A stretch of 64,000 nt of DNA from assembly GCA_001971685.1 (NCBI GenBank), contig CP019326.1:3782001-3846000 (forward strand). The letters run 5' to 3'. Origin of the DNA: Halomonas sp. 1513. Lineage in GTDB: Bacteria > Pseudomonadota > Gammaproteobacteria > Pseudomonadales > Halomonadaceae. The notes below the pieces were generated by a model. That model was not told the DNA's origin. It did not search any database and worked only from the letters and a program-made list of their open reading frames with translations. Positions 11,764 through 20,827 of the stretch are shown piece by piece (position 1 is the first letter of the stretch; each line of letters opens with the position of its first letter). The position numbers and the translations under genes were made by a program.

Positions 11764-12594
11764 ATGCGCGTTATGCTTACCGGCACCCGGTTCGGTGCCT
11801 TCGCCCTCGCCGTGACCCTGCTCAGCGGCTGTGCCCTGTTCGGCGGTGGCGGTGACGACGAGTCGGACGACGACCTGCCCCAGGTGTCCGAACAGGAACT
11901 CTACCAGCAGGCCCGCGCGTCGCTGGAATCGGGTCGCTACACCACCGCGGTAGAGGAACTCGAGGCGGTGGATACCCGCTTCCCGTTCGGCGACTACGCA
12001 GAGCAGGCCCAGCTCGAGCTGATCTACGCCTACTACCAGACCGACAACTGGGAAGCGGCACGCGCCGCCGCCGGGCGCTTCATTCGCCTGCAGCCGGACC
12101 ACCCGCAGGTCGACTACGCCTACTACATGCGTGGCCTGTCGGCCTATCAGGCCGGGCGCTTCAGCCTCGAACGGCTGCGGCTGGTCGACCTGTCACGCCG
12201 CGACCTGGGGGCTTCCCGCGACGCCTACAGCGACTTCAGCGAGCTGGTCCAGCGCTATCCGGAGAGCGAATACGCGCCGGACGCCCGTCAGCGCATCATC
12301 TACCTGCGCAACGTGCTGGCCGCCCAGGAGCTTCACGTGGCCGATTTCTACCTGCGCAAGGGCGCCTACCTGGCTGCCGTGCAGCGCGGCCGCTGGGTGA
12401 TCGAGAACTACCCGGAGTCCACTGCCAACCGCGATGCGCTGGCGGTGATGGTGGAAGGCTACCTGGGGCTCGGCATGCGTGACCGCGCCCGCGAGGTGCT
12501 AGCCACCCTGATCGAGAACGACCCGCGCCACGAGCGCCTCAGCGGCCGCACCTTCCGCCCGCTGCACGTCGACGCCGACTCGATTTCGGCATAG
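11764..12594 (+). CDS. bamD: Outer membrane assembly lipoprotein BamD
   Basis: Essential lipoprotein of the BAM complex that inserts beta-barrel proteins into the outer membrane. The 276-residue product has a signal peptide with lipobox LSGC and the lipidated Cys at residue 23, then a short acidic linker and TPR-like helical repeats. The start at 11764 has GAGG 6 nt upstream. It is divergent from rluD, the conserved gammaproteobacterial arrangement. A long GC hairpin follows at 12640. The product is slightly longer than E. coli BamD (245 residues) at the C-terminus. Confidence 0.95.
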   Translation: MRVMLTGTRFGAFALAVTLLSGCALFGGGGDDESDDDLPQVSEQELYQQARASLESGRYTTAVEELEAVDTRFPFGDYAEQAQLELIYAYYQTDNWEAARAAAGRFIRLQPDHPQVDYAYYMRGLSAYQAGRFSLERLRLVDLSRRDLGASRDAYSDFSELVQRYPESEYAPDARQRIIYLRNVLAAQELHVADFYLRKGAYLAAVQRGRWVIENYPESTANRDALAVMVEGYLGLGMRDRAREVLATLIENDPRHERLSGRTFRPLHVDADSISA

Positions 12595-12639
12595 CGAGCG
12601 CCGCAGGATAATATCTCCACCTCGAGTGGTATCAACGAA

Positions 12640-12672
12640 GAACCCCCGCCGGATCACATCCGGCGGGGGTTC
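12640..12672. terminator. Hairpin between bamD and nadE (likely bidirectional terminator)
   Basis: A perfect 15-bp stem (GAACCCCCGCCGGAT and its complement) with a 3-nt loop sits 45 nt past bamD and 75 nt past the nadE stop on the other strand. Both flanks are only modestly T-rich (TCTCGTT on plus, TTCGTTGAT on minus). Confidence 0.75.
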
Positions 12673-12746
12673 TCTCGTTAGCGCCTCGGCACCCGTAACC
12701 TACCTGCCGGGCGCTGGGCGCTTGCCGCTCGGCGCTGCCCGCAGGG

Positions 12747-14378
12747 CTACTCCCCCGGCTGCCAGCCGTTGACGATCGGGTAGCGGCGGTCGCGGCCGAA
12801 TCCGCGCGGCGTGACGCGCACACCGACCGGCGCCTGGCGCCGCTTGTACTCGCAGCGGTCGACCAGCTGCACCACGCGATAGACGTCCTCACGCGCGAAG
12901 CCCGCTTCGATGATCGCCTCGGCACTCATGTCGCCCTCGATGTAGCGCGCCAGGATGGCGTCGAGGGTGTCGTAGTCGGGCAGCGAGTCGCTGTCCTGCT
13001 GGTCCGGCGCCAGCTCGGCGGAGGGCGGGCGGGTGATGACCCGCTCGGGGATCGCCGGCTCCTGGGTGTTGCGCCAGCGCGCCAGGCGGTAGACCCAGGT
13101 CTTGTAGACGTCCTTGAGGGCGTTGTAGCCGCCGACCATATCGCCGTAGAGCGTGGCATAGCCCACCGCCATCTCGCTCTTGTTGCCGGTGGTCAGCACC
13201 ATCAGGCCCTTCTTGTTGGAGATCGCCATCAGCAGCACGCCGCGCACCCGCGACTGGAGGTTCTCCTCGGTGGTATCGCGTTGGGTGCCGGCGAAGCTCT
13301 CGGCGAGGGTCTCGCTGAACGCCTCGACCATCGGCGCGATCGGCATCACCTCGTAGTTGACGCCGAGCAGGCGGGCCTGCTCGGCGGCATCCTGCTGGGA
13401 GATCTCGGCGGTGTAGTGGTAAGGCATCATCACCGCGTGCACACGCTCGGGGCCCAGCGCATCCACCGCGATGGCCAGCGACAGCGCCGAGTCGATACCG
13501 CCGGACAGCCCCAGCACCACGCCCTTGAAGCCGCTCTTGTTGACGTAGTCGCGCACGCCGGTGACCAGCGCACAGTAGAGGCTCTCCTCGGCCTCGACCT
13601 CGGGCTCGATCTCACCCGTGCGCGGCACCCAGCCCGCCTTCTCCTTGACCAGCTGCACCGGCATCAGCCCCACCTGCCAGTGCGGCGCCTGCACCTGCAG
13701 CTTGCCCTGGGCGTCGACGCAGGCCGAGCCGCCGTCGAACACCAGCTCGTCCTGGCCGCCGATCTGGTTGACGTAGACCAGCGGCAGCCCCACTTCGGCG
13801 GCGCGCTCGGCGAACAGCGCCAGGCGCTCGGCGGGCTTGTCCTGGTGGTACGGCGAGGCGTTCAAGGTGACCAGGATATCGGCGCCGGCCTGCTGGGCGC
13901 GCCGCGCCGGGGCCTCCTGCCACATGTCCTCGCAGATCAGGATGCCGAGCCTGGCGCCCTTGTGCTCATGCACCAGCGGCTCGCTGCCCGGCGTAAAGTA
14001 GCGCTGCTCATCGAAGACCTGGTAGTTGGGCAGCGCCTGCTTGGCATATTCGGCCACCCATTCGCCGCGATAGAGCAGGCCGGCCAGGTTATAGCGCCGG
14101 CCCTCGCGCATACCGGGATAGCCGACGATGACCAGCACCTCGCGGGACATCTTCTCGGCCATTCGGGCCCGCGCCTCGCGCAGGCGGGTCTCCATGGAGG
14201 GGCGCAGCAGCAGATCCTCCGGCGGGTAGCCGGTCAGGAACAGTTCGGGCAGCACGACGATATCGGCACCATGCTCGATACGCGCCTCGCGCACCGACTC
14301 GATGGCGCGCTCGGTATTGCCGGGAATATCACCGACCAGCGGGTCGAGTTGGGCCATCACCAGCGTCAAGTCTTGCAT
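12747..14378 (-). CDS. nadE: Glutamine-dependent NAD+ synthetase
   Basis: Last step of NAD synthesis: amidation of nicotinate adenine dinucleotide with ammonia released from glutamine. The 543-residue product fuses an N-terminal nitrilase-type glutaminase (residues ~1-265; Glu in LPELFLTGYPPED, Lys in AKQALPNYQ, Cys in LICEDMW) to an ATP-pyrophosphatase synthetase domain (P-loop GLSGGIDSA at ~292). This is the two-domain form, unlike the ammonia-dependent E. coli NadE. It is convergent with bamD and divergent from the small membrane protein gene at 14485. Confidence 0.96.
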   Translation of the reverse strand: MQDLTLVMAQLDPLVGDIPGNTERAIESVREARIEHGADIVVLPELFLTGYPPEDLLLRPSMETRLREARARMAEKMSREVLVIVGYPGMREGRRYNLAGLLYRGEWVAEYAKQALPNYQVFDEQRYFTPGSEPLVHEHKGARLGILICEDMWQEAPARRAQQAGADILVTLNASPYHQDKPAERLALFAERAAEVGLPLVYVNQIGGQDELVFDGGSACVDAQGKLQVQAPHWQVGLMPVQLVKEKAGWVPRTGEIEPEVEAEESLYCALVTGVRDYVNKSGFKGVVLGLSGGIDSALSLAIAVDALGPERVHAVMMPYHYTAEISQQDAAEQARLLGVNYEVMPIAPMVEAFSETLAESFAGTQRDTTEENLQSRVRGVLLMAISNKKGLMVLTTGNKSEMAVGYATLYGDMVGGYNALKDVYKTWVYRLARWRNTQEPAIPERVITRPPSAELAPDQQDSDSLPDYDTLDAILARYIEGDMSAEAIIEAGFAREDVYRVVQLVDRCEYKRRQAPVGVRVTPRGFGRDRRYPIVNGWQPGE

Positions 14379-14484
14379 GGGCGTGAAAATCTCTCGAAAC
14401 TCATGGATAGCCCATTGTCCCGCATGGCCGCACCGCTGGCAAAGCCGCGACGCGCCCCCGCCTCCTGCAAGGAGTCATATAAGG

Positions 14485-14748
14485 ATGAACCTGTTGATCA
14501 TACGCCTGATCATTTTCGCCGTGCTGTTCTTCGCCGGCCTCAAGCTGTACCGCATGTACCGCGACTGGAAACTCGACCGCGAGGAGCTGCTGGACCACGA
14601 TTCAGGCGACAGCGACGCCAATCAGATCGTGCGCTGCACCTACTGCAAGGTGCACCTGCCGGAGACCGACGCCCTGCGCGAGCGCGGCGAGTGGTTCTGC
14701 TCCAGCGCCCACCGCGACAAGTATCTCGAAGAGCAGAAGGACGAGTAG
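14485..14748 (+). CDS. Small membrane protein with C-terminal cysteine motif (PP0621-like)
   Basis: 87-residue protein with one N-terminal membrane segment (about residues 2-20), a short charged linker and a C-terminal C-x2-C ... C-x3-H pattern (RCTYCKVHLPE, then WFCSSAHRDKY) that could bind zinc. It resembles the PP0621 family of uncharacterised Pseudomonas proteins that sit near nadE or the pilin genes; the function is unknown. The start at 14485 has AAGGAG 10 nt upstream. Only 3 bp separate its stop from the convergent thiO stop, so no terminator fits between them. Confidence 0.75.
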   Translation: MNLLIIRLIIFAVLFFAGLKLYRMYRDWKLDREELLDHDSGDSDANQIVRCTYCKVHLPETDALRERGEWFCSSAHRDKYLEEQKDE

Positions 14749-14751
14749 CGG

Positions 14752-15852
14752 CTAGGCGCTGATCAGCCGCCCCTCCAGCCGGTAGGGGCTTGGGTCGAGG
14801 ATCGCTTCGCGCCCCAGCAGCTGATCTACCAGCAGGCGCGTCGAGGCCGGCGCCAGCACCAGGCCATTACGGTAGTGGCCGGCATTGACGCTGAGGTTGT
14901 CGAGCCCCGGCACGCGGCCGATAAAGGGCGTGCCATCCGGCGAGCCCGGCCGCAGCCCGGCCCAGTGATGCTCCACCTCGCACTCGGCCAGCGCCGGCAC
15001 GATGCGCGTGGCACTCTCCCACAGCGACTCCCTGGCCGCGCGGTCGGTGCCCTTGTCGAAGCCCGCCTCTTCCAAGGTCGAGCCGGCCAGCACGCGACCG
15101 TCGGCGCGGGGAATCACGTAGCGGCCGTCCATCAGTACCACTCGTTGCAGCAGCCCCGTCGGCGCCTTGAACAGGATCATCTGGCCCTTGACCGGGCGCA
15201 CCGGCAGGCCCACGCCGAGTGACCCGAGCAGCTCGGCGGCCCAGGCGCCACCGCAGACCACCACCTCCCCGGCAGTGAAGCGCTCGGCGCCGGCATCCAC
15301 CGCCGTGATTCGCCCTGCCGCGCGTGAAAGGCCGGTCACCTCGCAGCCCTCCTCGATGCGCACCTTGGGCATCGCGGCCAGGCGTGCGCGCAGCGCCTTG
15401 ACCAGCCGCGGGTTGCGAATGCTGCCCAGGGTCGGCATCCACAGCGCGCCATCGCAGCCCGGCACCGCCGCCGGCTCCTTGGCGTAGAGAAAGTCGGCCG
15501 CCACCCGCTCCAGCGGCTTGCCCACCGCCCGCGCCCAGCCCAACGCCCGCGGTTCATCCTCGACGCGCAGGTACAGCAGCCCCTTCTGGCGATACTCCGG
15601 ATCGATACCCGTTTCTTCCAGCAACCGCAGCGCAAGCTCGGGGTAGTAGCCTTCCGACCAGGTCGAGAGACGCGAGATCGGCGCCGTATAGCGCCAGGGA
15701 TAGAGTGGCGAAACGATACCGCCACCGGCCCAGGAGGACTCGCGGCCGCACGCACCGCGCTCGAGCAGGGTCACCTCGTGGCCGGCGTCGGCCAACTGCA
15801 GCGTGGTCATCATGCCGATGACCCCGCCGCCTATGACTAGGAAATCACTCAC
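14752..15852 (-). CDS. thiO: FAD-dependent glycine oxidase ThiO
   Basis: Oxidises glycine to the imine used for the thiazole ring of thiamine, or deaminates other small amino acids. The 366-residue DAO-family product begins with a dinucleotide-binding motif (VIGGGVIGMMT) and ends with the family's RPGSPDGTPFIG and NAGHYRNGLVLAP segments. No other thiamine gene is nearby, but thiO commonly neighbours the ispH/pilin region in pseudomonads. It is divergent from the FimT-like gene at 15940. Confidence 0.9.
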   Translation of the reverse strand: MSDFLVIGGGVIGMMTTLQLADAGHEVTLLERGACGRESSWAGGGIVSPLYPWRYTAPISRLSTWSEGYYPELALRLLEETGIDPEYRQKGLLYLRVEDEPRALGWARAVGKPLERVAADFLYAKEPAAVPGCDGALWMPTLGSIRNPRLVKALRARLAAMPKVRIEEGCEVTGLSRAAGRITAVDAGAERFTAGEVVVCGGAWAAELLGSLGVGLPVRPVKGQMILFKAPTGLLQRVVLMDGRYVIPRADGRVLAGSTLEEAGFDKGTDRAARESLWESATRIVPALAECEVEHHWAGLRPGSPDGTPFIGRVPGLDNLSVNAGHYRNGLVLAPASTRLLVDQLLGREAILDPSPYRLEGRLISA

Positions 15853-15939
15853 AGCAGAATCCGATATGGCTTACACAGGCTTGGGCTAGGGTGACAGTAG
15901 CGGCACCAGGGATGGAACGCGCCTGCCAGGGAGGCACCC

Positions 15940-16494
15940 ATGCACCCACCGAGCCACCAAGACTATCACGAGACGCCAGCGGCCAGCCGCCGACGCGCAC
16001 GTCATATCAATCGGGGGTTTACGCTGATCGAGCTGCTGGTCGTCATCGCCGTGGCGGTGATCATGGCCACCTGGGCCATTCCCAACTACCAGCAGTTTAC
16101 CGCACGCAATCAGGTAGCGGCCGAGGTGATACGGATCAAATCCGCGCTGGCCATGACCCGAAATGCCGCCATCACCCGGCGCACACAGGTAACGCTCTGC
16201 CCCAGCCCAACCCTACAGTACTGCGACGTCGCCGCCGGCTGGGAAAAGCCGCTGGCAATATTTGTTGGCAGCGGTGAGGCCGGGGATGCCGAGCTATTGC
16301 GCACCTTGGGCGAAAGCCGCCTCGAGTCGTTGAGCTACCGCAACGACAACCGCCCCGTGCGCTATCAGGCGCTGGGGCGGTCAGGAGGGTATAATGGGAC
16401 TTTTCGGCTATGTGGAAAACTTGATACCGGTGCCCGCATCATTATTAACAATATGGGACGTATGCGCGTCGAATCTGAGCGACCTAAATGCTAG
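15940..16494 (+). CDS. FimT/GspH-like type IV pseudopilin
   Basis: 184-residue prepilin with a class III leader: cleavage is predicted after Gly26 in [11 protein letters not shown], with the conserved Glu5 of the mature protein, then an N-terminal helix and a GspH-type domain with three further cysteines, one at the C-terminus. The 26-residue leader is long for this family, but the start has GGGAGG upstream and no later ATG precedes the cleavage site. It lies on the strand opposite the other minor pilins, and its stop directly abuts the pilX stop (16494/16495). Confidence 0.8.
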   Translation: MHPPSHQDYHETPAASRRRARHINRGFTLIELLVVIAVAVIMATWAIPNYQQFTARNQVAAEVIRIKSALAMTRNAAITRRTQVTLCPSPTLQYCDVAAGWEKPLAIFVGSGEAGDAELLRTLGESRLESLSYRNDNRPVRYQALGRSGGYNGTFRLCGKLDTGARIIINNMGRMRVESERPKC

Positions 16495-17715
16495 TCAATT
16501 CCAGCTGGCCAGCCTAGGAACACCTGCTCCGGTTCCAATGAAGCTACTCCAATCAATCACTCCATTAATTGCATCCCTAACTATTTGCTCATCAAATTTC
16601 ACTGACCCTGCATTGCCACCACCACTAAATACTATATCTACAGGATCTGATGGAACACTGAAATCAACTTCTCCGTCAACCTTAGGATAATTAGCAGCCA
16701 AAAGCATCCCATTAACTACAACATTGCCCCCCATCGTGACATTTCCGCCAAGCGATACAAGCACCCCACAAAACTGTGCGCCGCCTCGTAGCCGAAGATC
16801 TCCGGTTACAACAAGTATGGCAGGATCAGCACTTACATCTCCTCTATTACCGTTACCCTCTTCATAGCACTCACCAATAGTTTCGCCATTGTACTTAACT
16901 CCATTTCCATTGGTATCTACATTACCATCAATAATTGCAGAATTTGGCATACTGCTTCCTACAACCGAATCATATATAGACTTAACTGTCTGACTTGTAC
17001 GGGTACTCGGCTCTCCGTAATAGAGTATCCCTGAATCAAAGACATTTTCGTCTATATCAAGAATTTCCTCAGGGTGCTCATATGCCAAAGAACTAAGCGT
17101 TATAACCTCCTCACCATCCTGAACTATAGTCACTTCAGCTTGAGAAGAGGTAGGCTGCCAAACAGCTGCCCTGTCAGAATCTACAATACCACCAAGAACT
17201 GTTAAAGCCGAATCAAACCCAACAAAAGCGGGCACAATCCTTGCAAAAACAAGCTCACTCTGAGAAATGAAACCTTCATCATCTCCGCTTTCTCTAACAA
17301 CGCCCACGGAGACTACATAGTTACCAGCAGGCACGGGGATTTCTTCATCATCAGGCAAATTCAGCAAAGAATAAGCCCATCCTCCTTCGCTCTCAGGCGG
17401 TGTTTTCCTGAGATTGCCTAGAAGTTCAAACCCTTCCCAGCCAGAAAACACATCAAGTGGAAAAACACTTTCATTATCTTCCAGAAAATCAGCCAAGCTT
17501 TCAAAGCTTGCGCTCCAGCCAGCACCTGGCTCTATATCTTTTAGCCCTCGCGAGGCGCCTGCCTCAGCATTCATCTGCGCCTCTGTCTGGACTCTATAGT
17601 TTCCCGCTAAGCGCTCGTCAATCTGCGAGGATTGCATGCTCGATAGGCCTAGCATCAATGACACTACCAGCAAGGATAGAACGACTATTAGCGCTGCGCC
17701 TTTCTGCTTTTTCAT
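16495..17715 (-). CDS. pilX: PilX-like minor pilin with extended C-terminal domain
   Basis: 406-residue protein, about twice the usual PilX length. The N-terminus is pilin-like: cleavage after Gly in KGAALIVVLSLLVV, with Val in place of Glu5, as is common in PilX/GspK-type tip subunits. The C-terminal half (about residues 270-360) is rich in Gly, Asn and short beta repeats (for example VVTGDLRLRGG, GGNVTMGGNVVVNG), suggesting a beta-solenoid or bactofilin-like fold. The start at 17715 has GGAG 7 nt upstream; an in-frame ATG at 17766 inside pilW has none. Base composition is far more AT-rich than in the flanking genes. Confidence 0.75.
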   Translation of the reverse strand: MKKQKGAALIVVLSLLVVSLMLGLSSMQSSQIDERLAGNYRVQTEAQMNAEAGASRGLKDIEPGAGWSASFESLADFLEDNESVFPLDVFSGWEGFELLGNLRKTPPESEGGWAYSLLNLPDDEEIPVPAGNYVVSVGVVRESGDDEGFISQSELVFARIVPAFVGFDSALTVLGGIVDSDRAAVWQPTSSQAEVTIVQDGEEVITLSSLAYEHPEEILDIDENVFDSGILYYGEPSTRTSQTVKSIYDSVVGSSMPNSAIIDGNVDTNGNGVKYNGETIGECYEEGNGNRGDVSADPAILVVTGDLRLRGGAQFCGVLVSLGGNVTMGGNVVVNGMLLAANYPKVDGEVDFSVPSDPVDIVFSGGGNAGSVKFDEQIVRDAINGVIDWSSFIGTGAGVPRLASWN

Positions 17716-17758
17716 TATCCTACTCCGGGAAGCCACTACAGCCTCATCTACACCAAGA

Positions 17759-18361
17759 TTATTCATTAGTTACTGCTGCGGTGCGGTTAACAGCGTAAAA
17801 TTTGAGAAAGTCTGGGGAACCATCACCAGTGGGCATAAGAGATAACGTCATCAACACAACCCCCTGGCTCAGTAAGCTATCATCTACACCAATTGCACCA
17901 TTATTATCTTCAAACCCGGCCACAACTTGTTCGAAGTTAGTAGGTAAAGCACTGCCACATGACTGAGCCATTTCCAAAGCTCTACCCAGTCCTTGACCGA
18001 CAGGTGAGTCACTGAGTCTATACACTTTATTCACCCCTGTATCGCAACCAGAGATGTCTCCACGATTAGGAACTCTTAGGGTTAATTTGTTCTCGTTGCT
18101 ATCCCATAAAATCCCTCTCTCGCCATCACCCCAATTATACCTCGGGTCGGCCCGCCTAACATCCCTCAAAATCACCTCCACAGCGAAGTTGACCGCTGCC
18201 TGCTTCTCACTTAGAGTCTGCACTTGGCGATTGGTCTGAAACACGGTCAAAAAAAGCTGCCCCGCACCCAAGATAATGATCAGGCCGATTACCATCGCAA
18301 CCATCAGCTCGACCAACGAGAAGCCCAGCTGTTTTTTATAAGCCCCAGTCTTAAAGCCCTT
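17759..18361 (-). CDS. pilW: Type IV pilus minor pilin PilW
   Basis: 200-residue minor pilin. The leader ends at Gly in LGFSLVELMVAMVIG with Glu5 present; the rest fits the PilW family. It probably joins FimU, PilV, PilX and PilE in the initiation complex at the pilus tip. The start at 18361 (MKGFKTG) has GGTGAAG just upstream and overlaps the pilV 3' end by 11 bp. In-frame ATGs at 18376 and 18385 are alternatives. The gene is AT-rich relative to the genome. Confidence 0.82.
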   Translation of the reverse strand, partial: KGFKTGAYKKQLGFSLVELMVAMVIGLIIILGAGQLFLTVFQTNRQVQTLSEKQAAVNFAVEVILRDVRRADPRYNWGDGERGILWDSNENKLTLRVPNRGDISGCDTGVNKVYRLSDSPVGQGLGRALEMAQSCGSALPTNFEQVVAGFEDNNGAIGVDDSLLSQGVVLMTLSLMPTGDGSPDFLKFYAVNRTAAVTNE

Positions 18362-18779
18362 CATTGTCTTCACCATTATCGGCAACTGGAAGCCTAACTA
18401 CATAAGAAAAAGATTCTCTGCCGTCTTCTTCAAACCTCTCTTCATCCCAAGCTATCGTTATAATAAACTCACAATCACTAGGGGGGCCAACCGGCGATTC
18501 ACTTAACCCGGGCAGGTACTCTGACCATTGCGAGTGCCATTCGCCACCAATACCATTGACGATGGATTGATCAGGGCACTGAAGATCAGACATGCTCGCC
18601 CAAAGCCTTTCCTGAGCATCCTGAGCGGCTAGCGAAGCAATAGAACGCTGGTAAGCAGCATGGGCGCCTTGGAGTGCATTGAGCTGCATGGCAGCCACCC
18701 CCAACATACCGATGGACAGTACCAGCAAGGCAATTAGCGCCTCGATTAATGTGAAACCTTTTGACATAGCTTTGCTCAT
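18351..18779 (-). CDS. pilV: Type IV pilus minor pilin PilV
   Basis: 142-residue prepilin with a short leader cut after Gly8 in KGFTLIEALIALLVLS and Glu5 present, then a PilV-type domain with two cysteines. The start overlaps the upstream FimU-like gene by 4 bp (ATGA), which indicates coupling. It is part of the operon pilE-fimU-pilV-pilW-pilX. Confidence 0.85.
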   Translation of the reverse strand: MSKAMSKGFTLIEALIALLVLSIGMLGVAAMQLNALQGAHAAYQRSIASLAAQDAQERLWASMSDLQCPDQSIVNGIGGEWHSQWSEYLPGLSESPVGPPSDCEFIITIAWDEERFEEDGRESFSYVVRLPVADNGEDNEGL

Positions 18780-19252
18780 GGAGTTATTACTCCAGAAGTT
18801 TCAGCACACTCCTCAGCACGTGCGACACGGCCAAAGCGGCTAACCGTTACTGCGCGGCAACCGGCTATATCGTGGCGTACGTTTAGCAGACATCCATCTT
18901 CACAGTCGGATCCTGACACGGTTCGCCCTAGGCTGTTGAAAGTAACATTACCATCCGAAGCCACTGCCATGCGCGAGTCCCGAGAATTTCTAATCCGGAT
19001 GTCGTCGTCATTTTCCAGCTTAACTCTATACTCCCACGGAGACTCATTCACCAAGGTAAATGTCACCTCCTCACGACGTTTGATCGCCTCGCTCCTGGCG
19101 TAATTCACACCAGATATAATTTCATTGTAATCGCTCACTAAACGATTATTGTTCATCATGGCAGAGAAGTTGGGCACCGCCACCGTGGCAAGAATAATCG
19201 CAACGGCAAGTGTTACCAACAACTCAATTAGCGTGAAACCTTTATTGTTCAT
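18776..19252 (-). CDS. GspH/FimT-family minor pilin (FimU-like)
   Basis: 158-residue pseudopilin with leader cleavage after Gly5 in NKGFTLIELLVTLAVA and Glu5 present. The GspH domain has several cysteines near the C-terminus that probably form disulfides. The start at 19252, 5 bp after the pilE stop, gives a normal short leader. The frame is open to 19312 inside pilE, which would give a 24-residue leader. By position before pilV it corresponds to FimU of Pseudomonas. Confidence 0.8.
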   Translation of the reverse strand: MNNKGFTLIELLVTLAVAIILATVAVPNFSAMMNNNRLVSDYNEIISGVNYARSEAIKRREEVTFTLVNESPWEYRVKLENDDDIRIRNSRDSRMAVASDGNVTFNSLGRTVSGSDCEDGCLLNVRHDIAGCRAVTVSRFGRVARAEECAETSGVITP

Positions 19253-19256
19253 ATCG

Positions 19257-19685
19257 CTACCAACAAGAGCCGGTGGTTCGATTTTCACCTTCTCCGGCCC
19301 CCCTTTCCCCATTACTTCTTATCCACAGGGTGCTGCAACCATCTGTTACTCGGGTTGCACCTGTTGCCTCTAAGCGAAAAGTCGACCCGGACTCAGTAAG
19401 CGTGATATTAGGATATACTCCGTCCGGCGATGAGGTCGTTACCAAACAATCATCTGGATAAGTACTCGATACGGTATAGCAGCGTTCCATTTCAGAAGCT
19501 GCTTGCATCAAGCCTGACTGCCCATCGGTGACCCGTGCCTGCTGCACATAGCGCTGATAGCTGGGGTAGGCGATGGACGCCAGGATGGCGATGACCGCCA
19601 CGGCGATCATCAGCTCGATCAGGGTGAAGCCCCTCTGGCGCGTCGGGCGCCGGGAGGCGATGTCGGTAGCTTGCCCTGCACTCAC
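19257..19685 (-). CDS. pilE: Type IV pilin-like protein PilE
   Basis: 142-residue pilin-family protein. Leader cleavage is predicted after Gly19 in [17 protein letters not shown] with Glu5 present. The C-terminal domain has four cysteines able to form the conserved disulfides, one next to the C-terminus. The start is GTG at 19685 with GGGGGA 7-8 nt upstream. It is the first gene of the minor pilin operon, directly downstream of the ispH terminator; in P. aeruginosa pilE is the last gene of the equivalent locus. Confidence 0.83.
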   Translation of the reverse strand: MSAGQATDIASRRPTRQRGFTLIELMIAVAVIAILASIAYPSYQRYVQQARVTDGQSGLMQAASEMERCYTVSSTYPDDCLVTTSSPDGVYPNITLTESGSTFRLEATGATRVTDGCSTLWIRSNGERGAGEGENRTTGSCW

Positions 19686-19779
19686 TGCGGTGTCCCCCGC
19701 TTGCGGTTGCCCTGCATACTCGCGTTACCTTTCGTTTCAGTATGTATCATGCGCACCGTTTCTGACAGTATCCAAGCGC

Positions 19780-19804
19780 AAAAAACCGGGCCTTCCGCCC
19801 GGTT
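19780..19804 (-). terminator. Terminator downstream of ispH
   Basis: An 8-bp stem (AACCGGGC / GCCCGGTT) with a 5-nt loop is followed on the minus strand by TTTTTT. It closes the ribF-ileS-lspA-fkpB-ispH operon before pilE. Confidence 0.92.
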
Positions 19805-19850
19805 TCCTTACCAGCCTATCTCGTCAGAATAGCCCACTCTGGGCTAGTGC

Positions 19851-20804
19851 TCACTCACTGGCAATCACACGCTCCCTCAACTCGCGCGGCATGGAGAAGG
19901 TAATCGTCTCGGTGCGCCCGGAGAGTTCTTCGGGAACGCTGGCGCCCAGGCCCTGCAGCCGCTCGATGACGCCCTTGACCAGCACCTCCGGGGCGCTGGC
20001 GCCGGCGGTGAGGCCGATGGCGGTGACGCCATCGAGCCAGGCCGGGTCGATCTGGCTGGCGTCATCGACCAGGTAGGCCGGGGTGCCGACCCGCTCGGAG
20101 AGCTCGCGCAGGCGGTTGGAGTTGGAGCTGTTGGGGCTGCCCACCACCAGCACCAGGTCGCTCTCGGCGGCCAGGCCACGCACCGCGTCCTGGCGGTTCT
20201 GGGTGGCGTAGCAGATGTCGTCCTTGCGCGGCCCCTCGATCTCGGGGAAGGTCGCGCGCAGCGCGTCGATGACCTTGGCGGTATCATCCATCGACAGCGT
20301 GGTCTGAGTGACGAAGGCCAGCCGGCTGGGGTCCTTGACCTGGAGCGCGGCGACGTCGGCCTCGTCCTCGACCAGATAGATCGCCCCGCCCTGGGCGGTG
20401 TCGTAGCGGCCCATGGTGCCTTCCACCTCGGGGTGGCCGGCATGGCCGATCAGGATGCACTCCTGGCCGCGCTTGGCGTAGCGCAGCACTTCCAGGTGCA
20501 CCTTGGTCACCAGCGGGCAGGTGGCGTCGAAGACCTTGAGGCCGCGCCGCTCGGCTTCTTCCTGCACCGCCCGTGACACGCCGTGGGCGGAGAAAATCAC
20601 GATGACGTCGTCGGGCACCTCGTGGAGTTCCTCGACGAACACCGCACCGCGTTCGCGCAGAGTGTCGACCACGAAGCGGTTGTGCACCACTTCATGACGC
20701 ACGTAGATCGGCGGGCCGAACACATCGATGGCGCGGTTGACGATATCGATGGCGCGGTCGACGCCGGCGCAGAAGCCGCGGGGGTTGGCCAACTTGATGT
20801 GCAT
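19851..20804 (-). CDS. ispH: 4-hydroxy-3-methylbut-2-enyl diphosphate reductase
   Basis: Last step of the MEP isoprenoid pathway: [4Fe-4S] reduction of HMBPP to IPP and DMAPP. The 317-residue product shows the three cluster cysteines in [19 protein letters not shown] and [11 protein letters not shown], and the catalytic Glu in HPEVEGTMG. The start at 20804 ([10 protein letters not shown]) fits the family and has AAGAGAG upstream. It follows fkpB in the conserved ribF-ileS-lspA-fkpB-ispH order. Confidence 0.97.
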   Translation of the reverse strand: MHIKLANPRGFCAGVDRAIDIVNRAIDVFGPPIYVRHEVVHNRFVVDTLRERGAVFVEELHEVPDDVIVIFSAHGVSRAVQEEAERRGLKVFDATCPLVTKVHLEVLRYAKRGQECILIGHAGHPEVEGTMGRYDTAQGGAIYLVEDEADVAALQVKDPSRLAFVTQTTLSMDDTAKVIDALRATFPEIEGPRKDDICYATQNRQDAVRGLAAESDLVLVVGSPNSSNSNRLRELSERVGTPAYLVDDASQIDPAWLDGVTAIGLTAGASAPEVLVKGVIERLQGLGASVPEELSGRTETITFSMPRELRERVIASE

Positions 20805-20827
20805 GGCGGACTCTCTTGCCGTGGGCA

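Noticed and set aside
19319..19327. A perfect DnaA box TTATCCACA inside pilE
   Set aside because: It is a single copy within a coding region with no partner box or intergenic context, so chance is sufficient.
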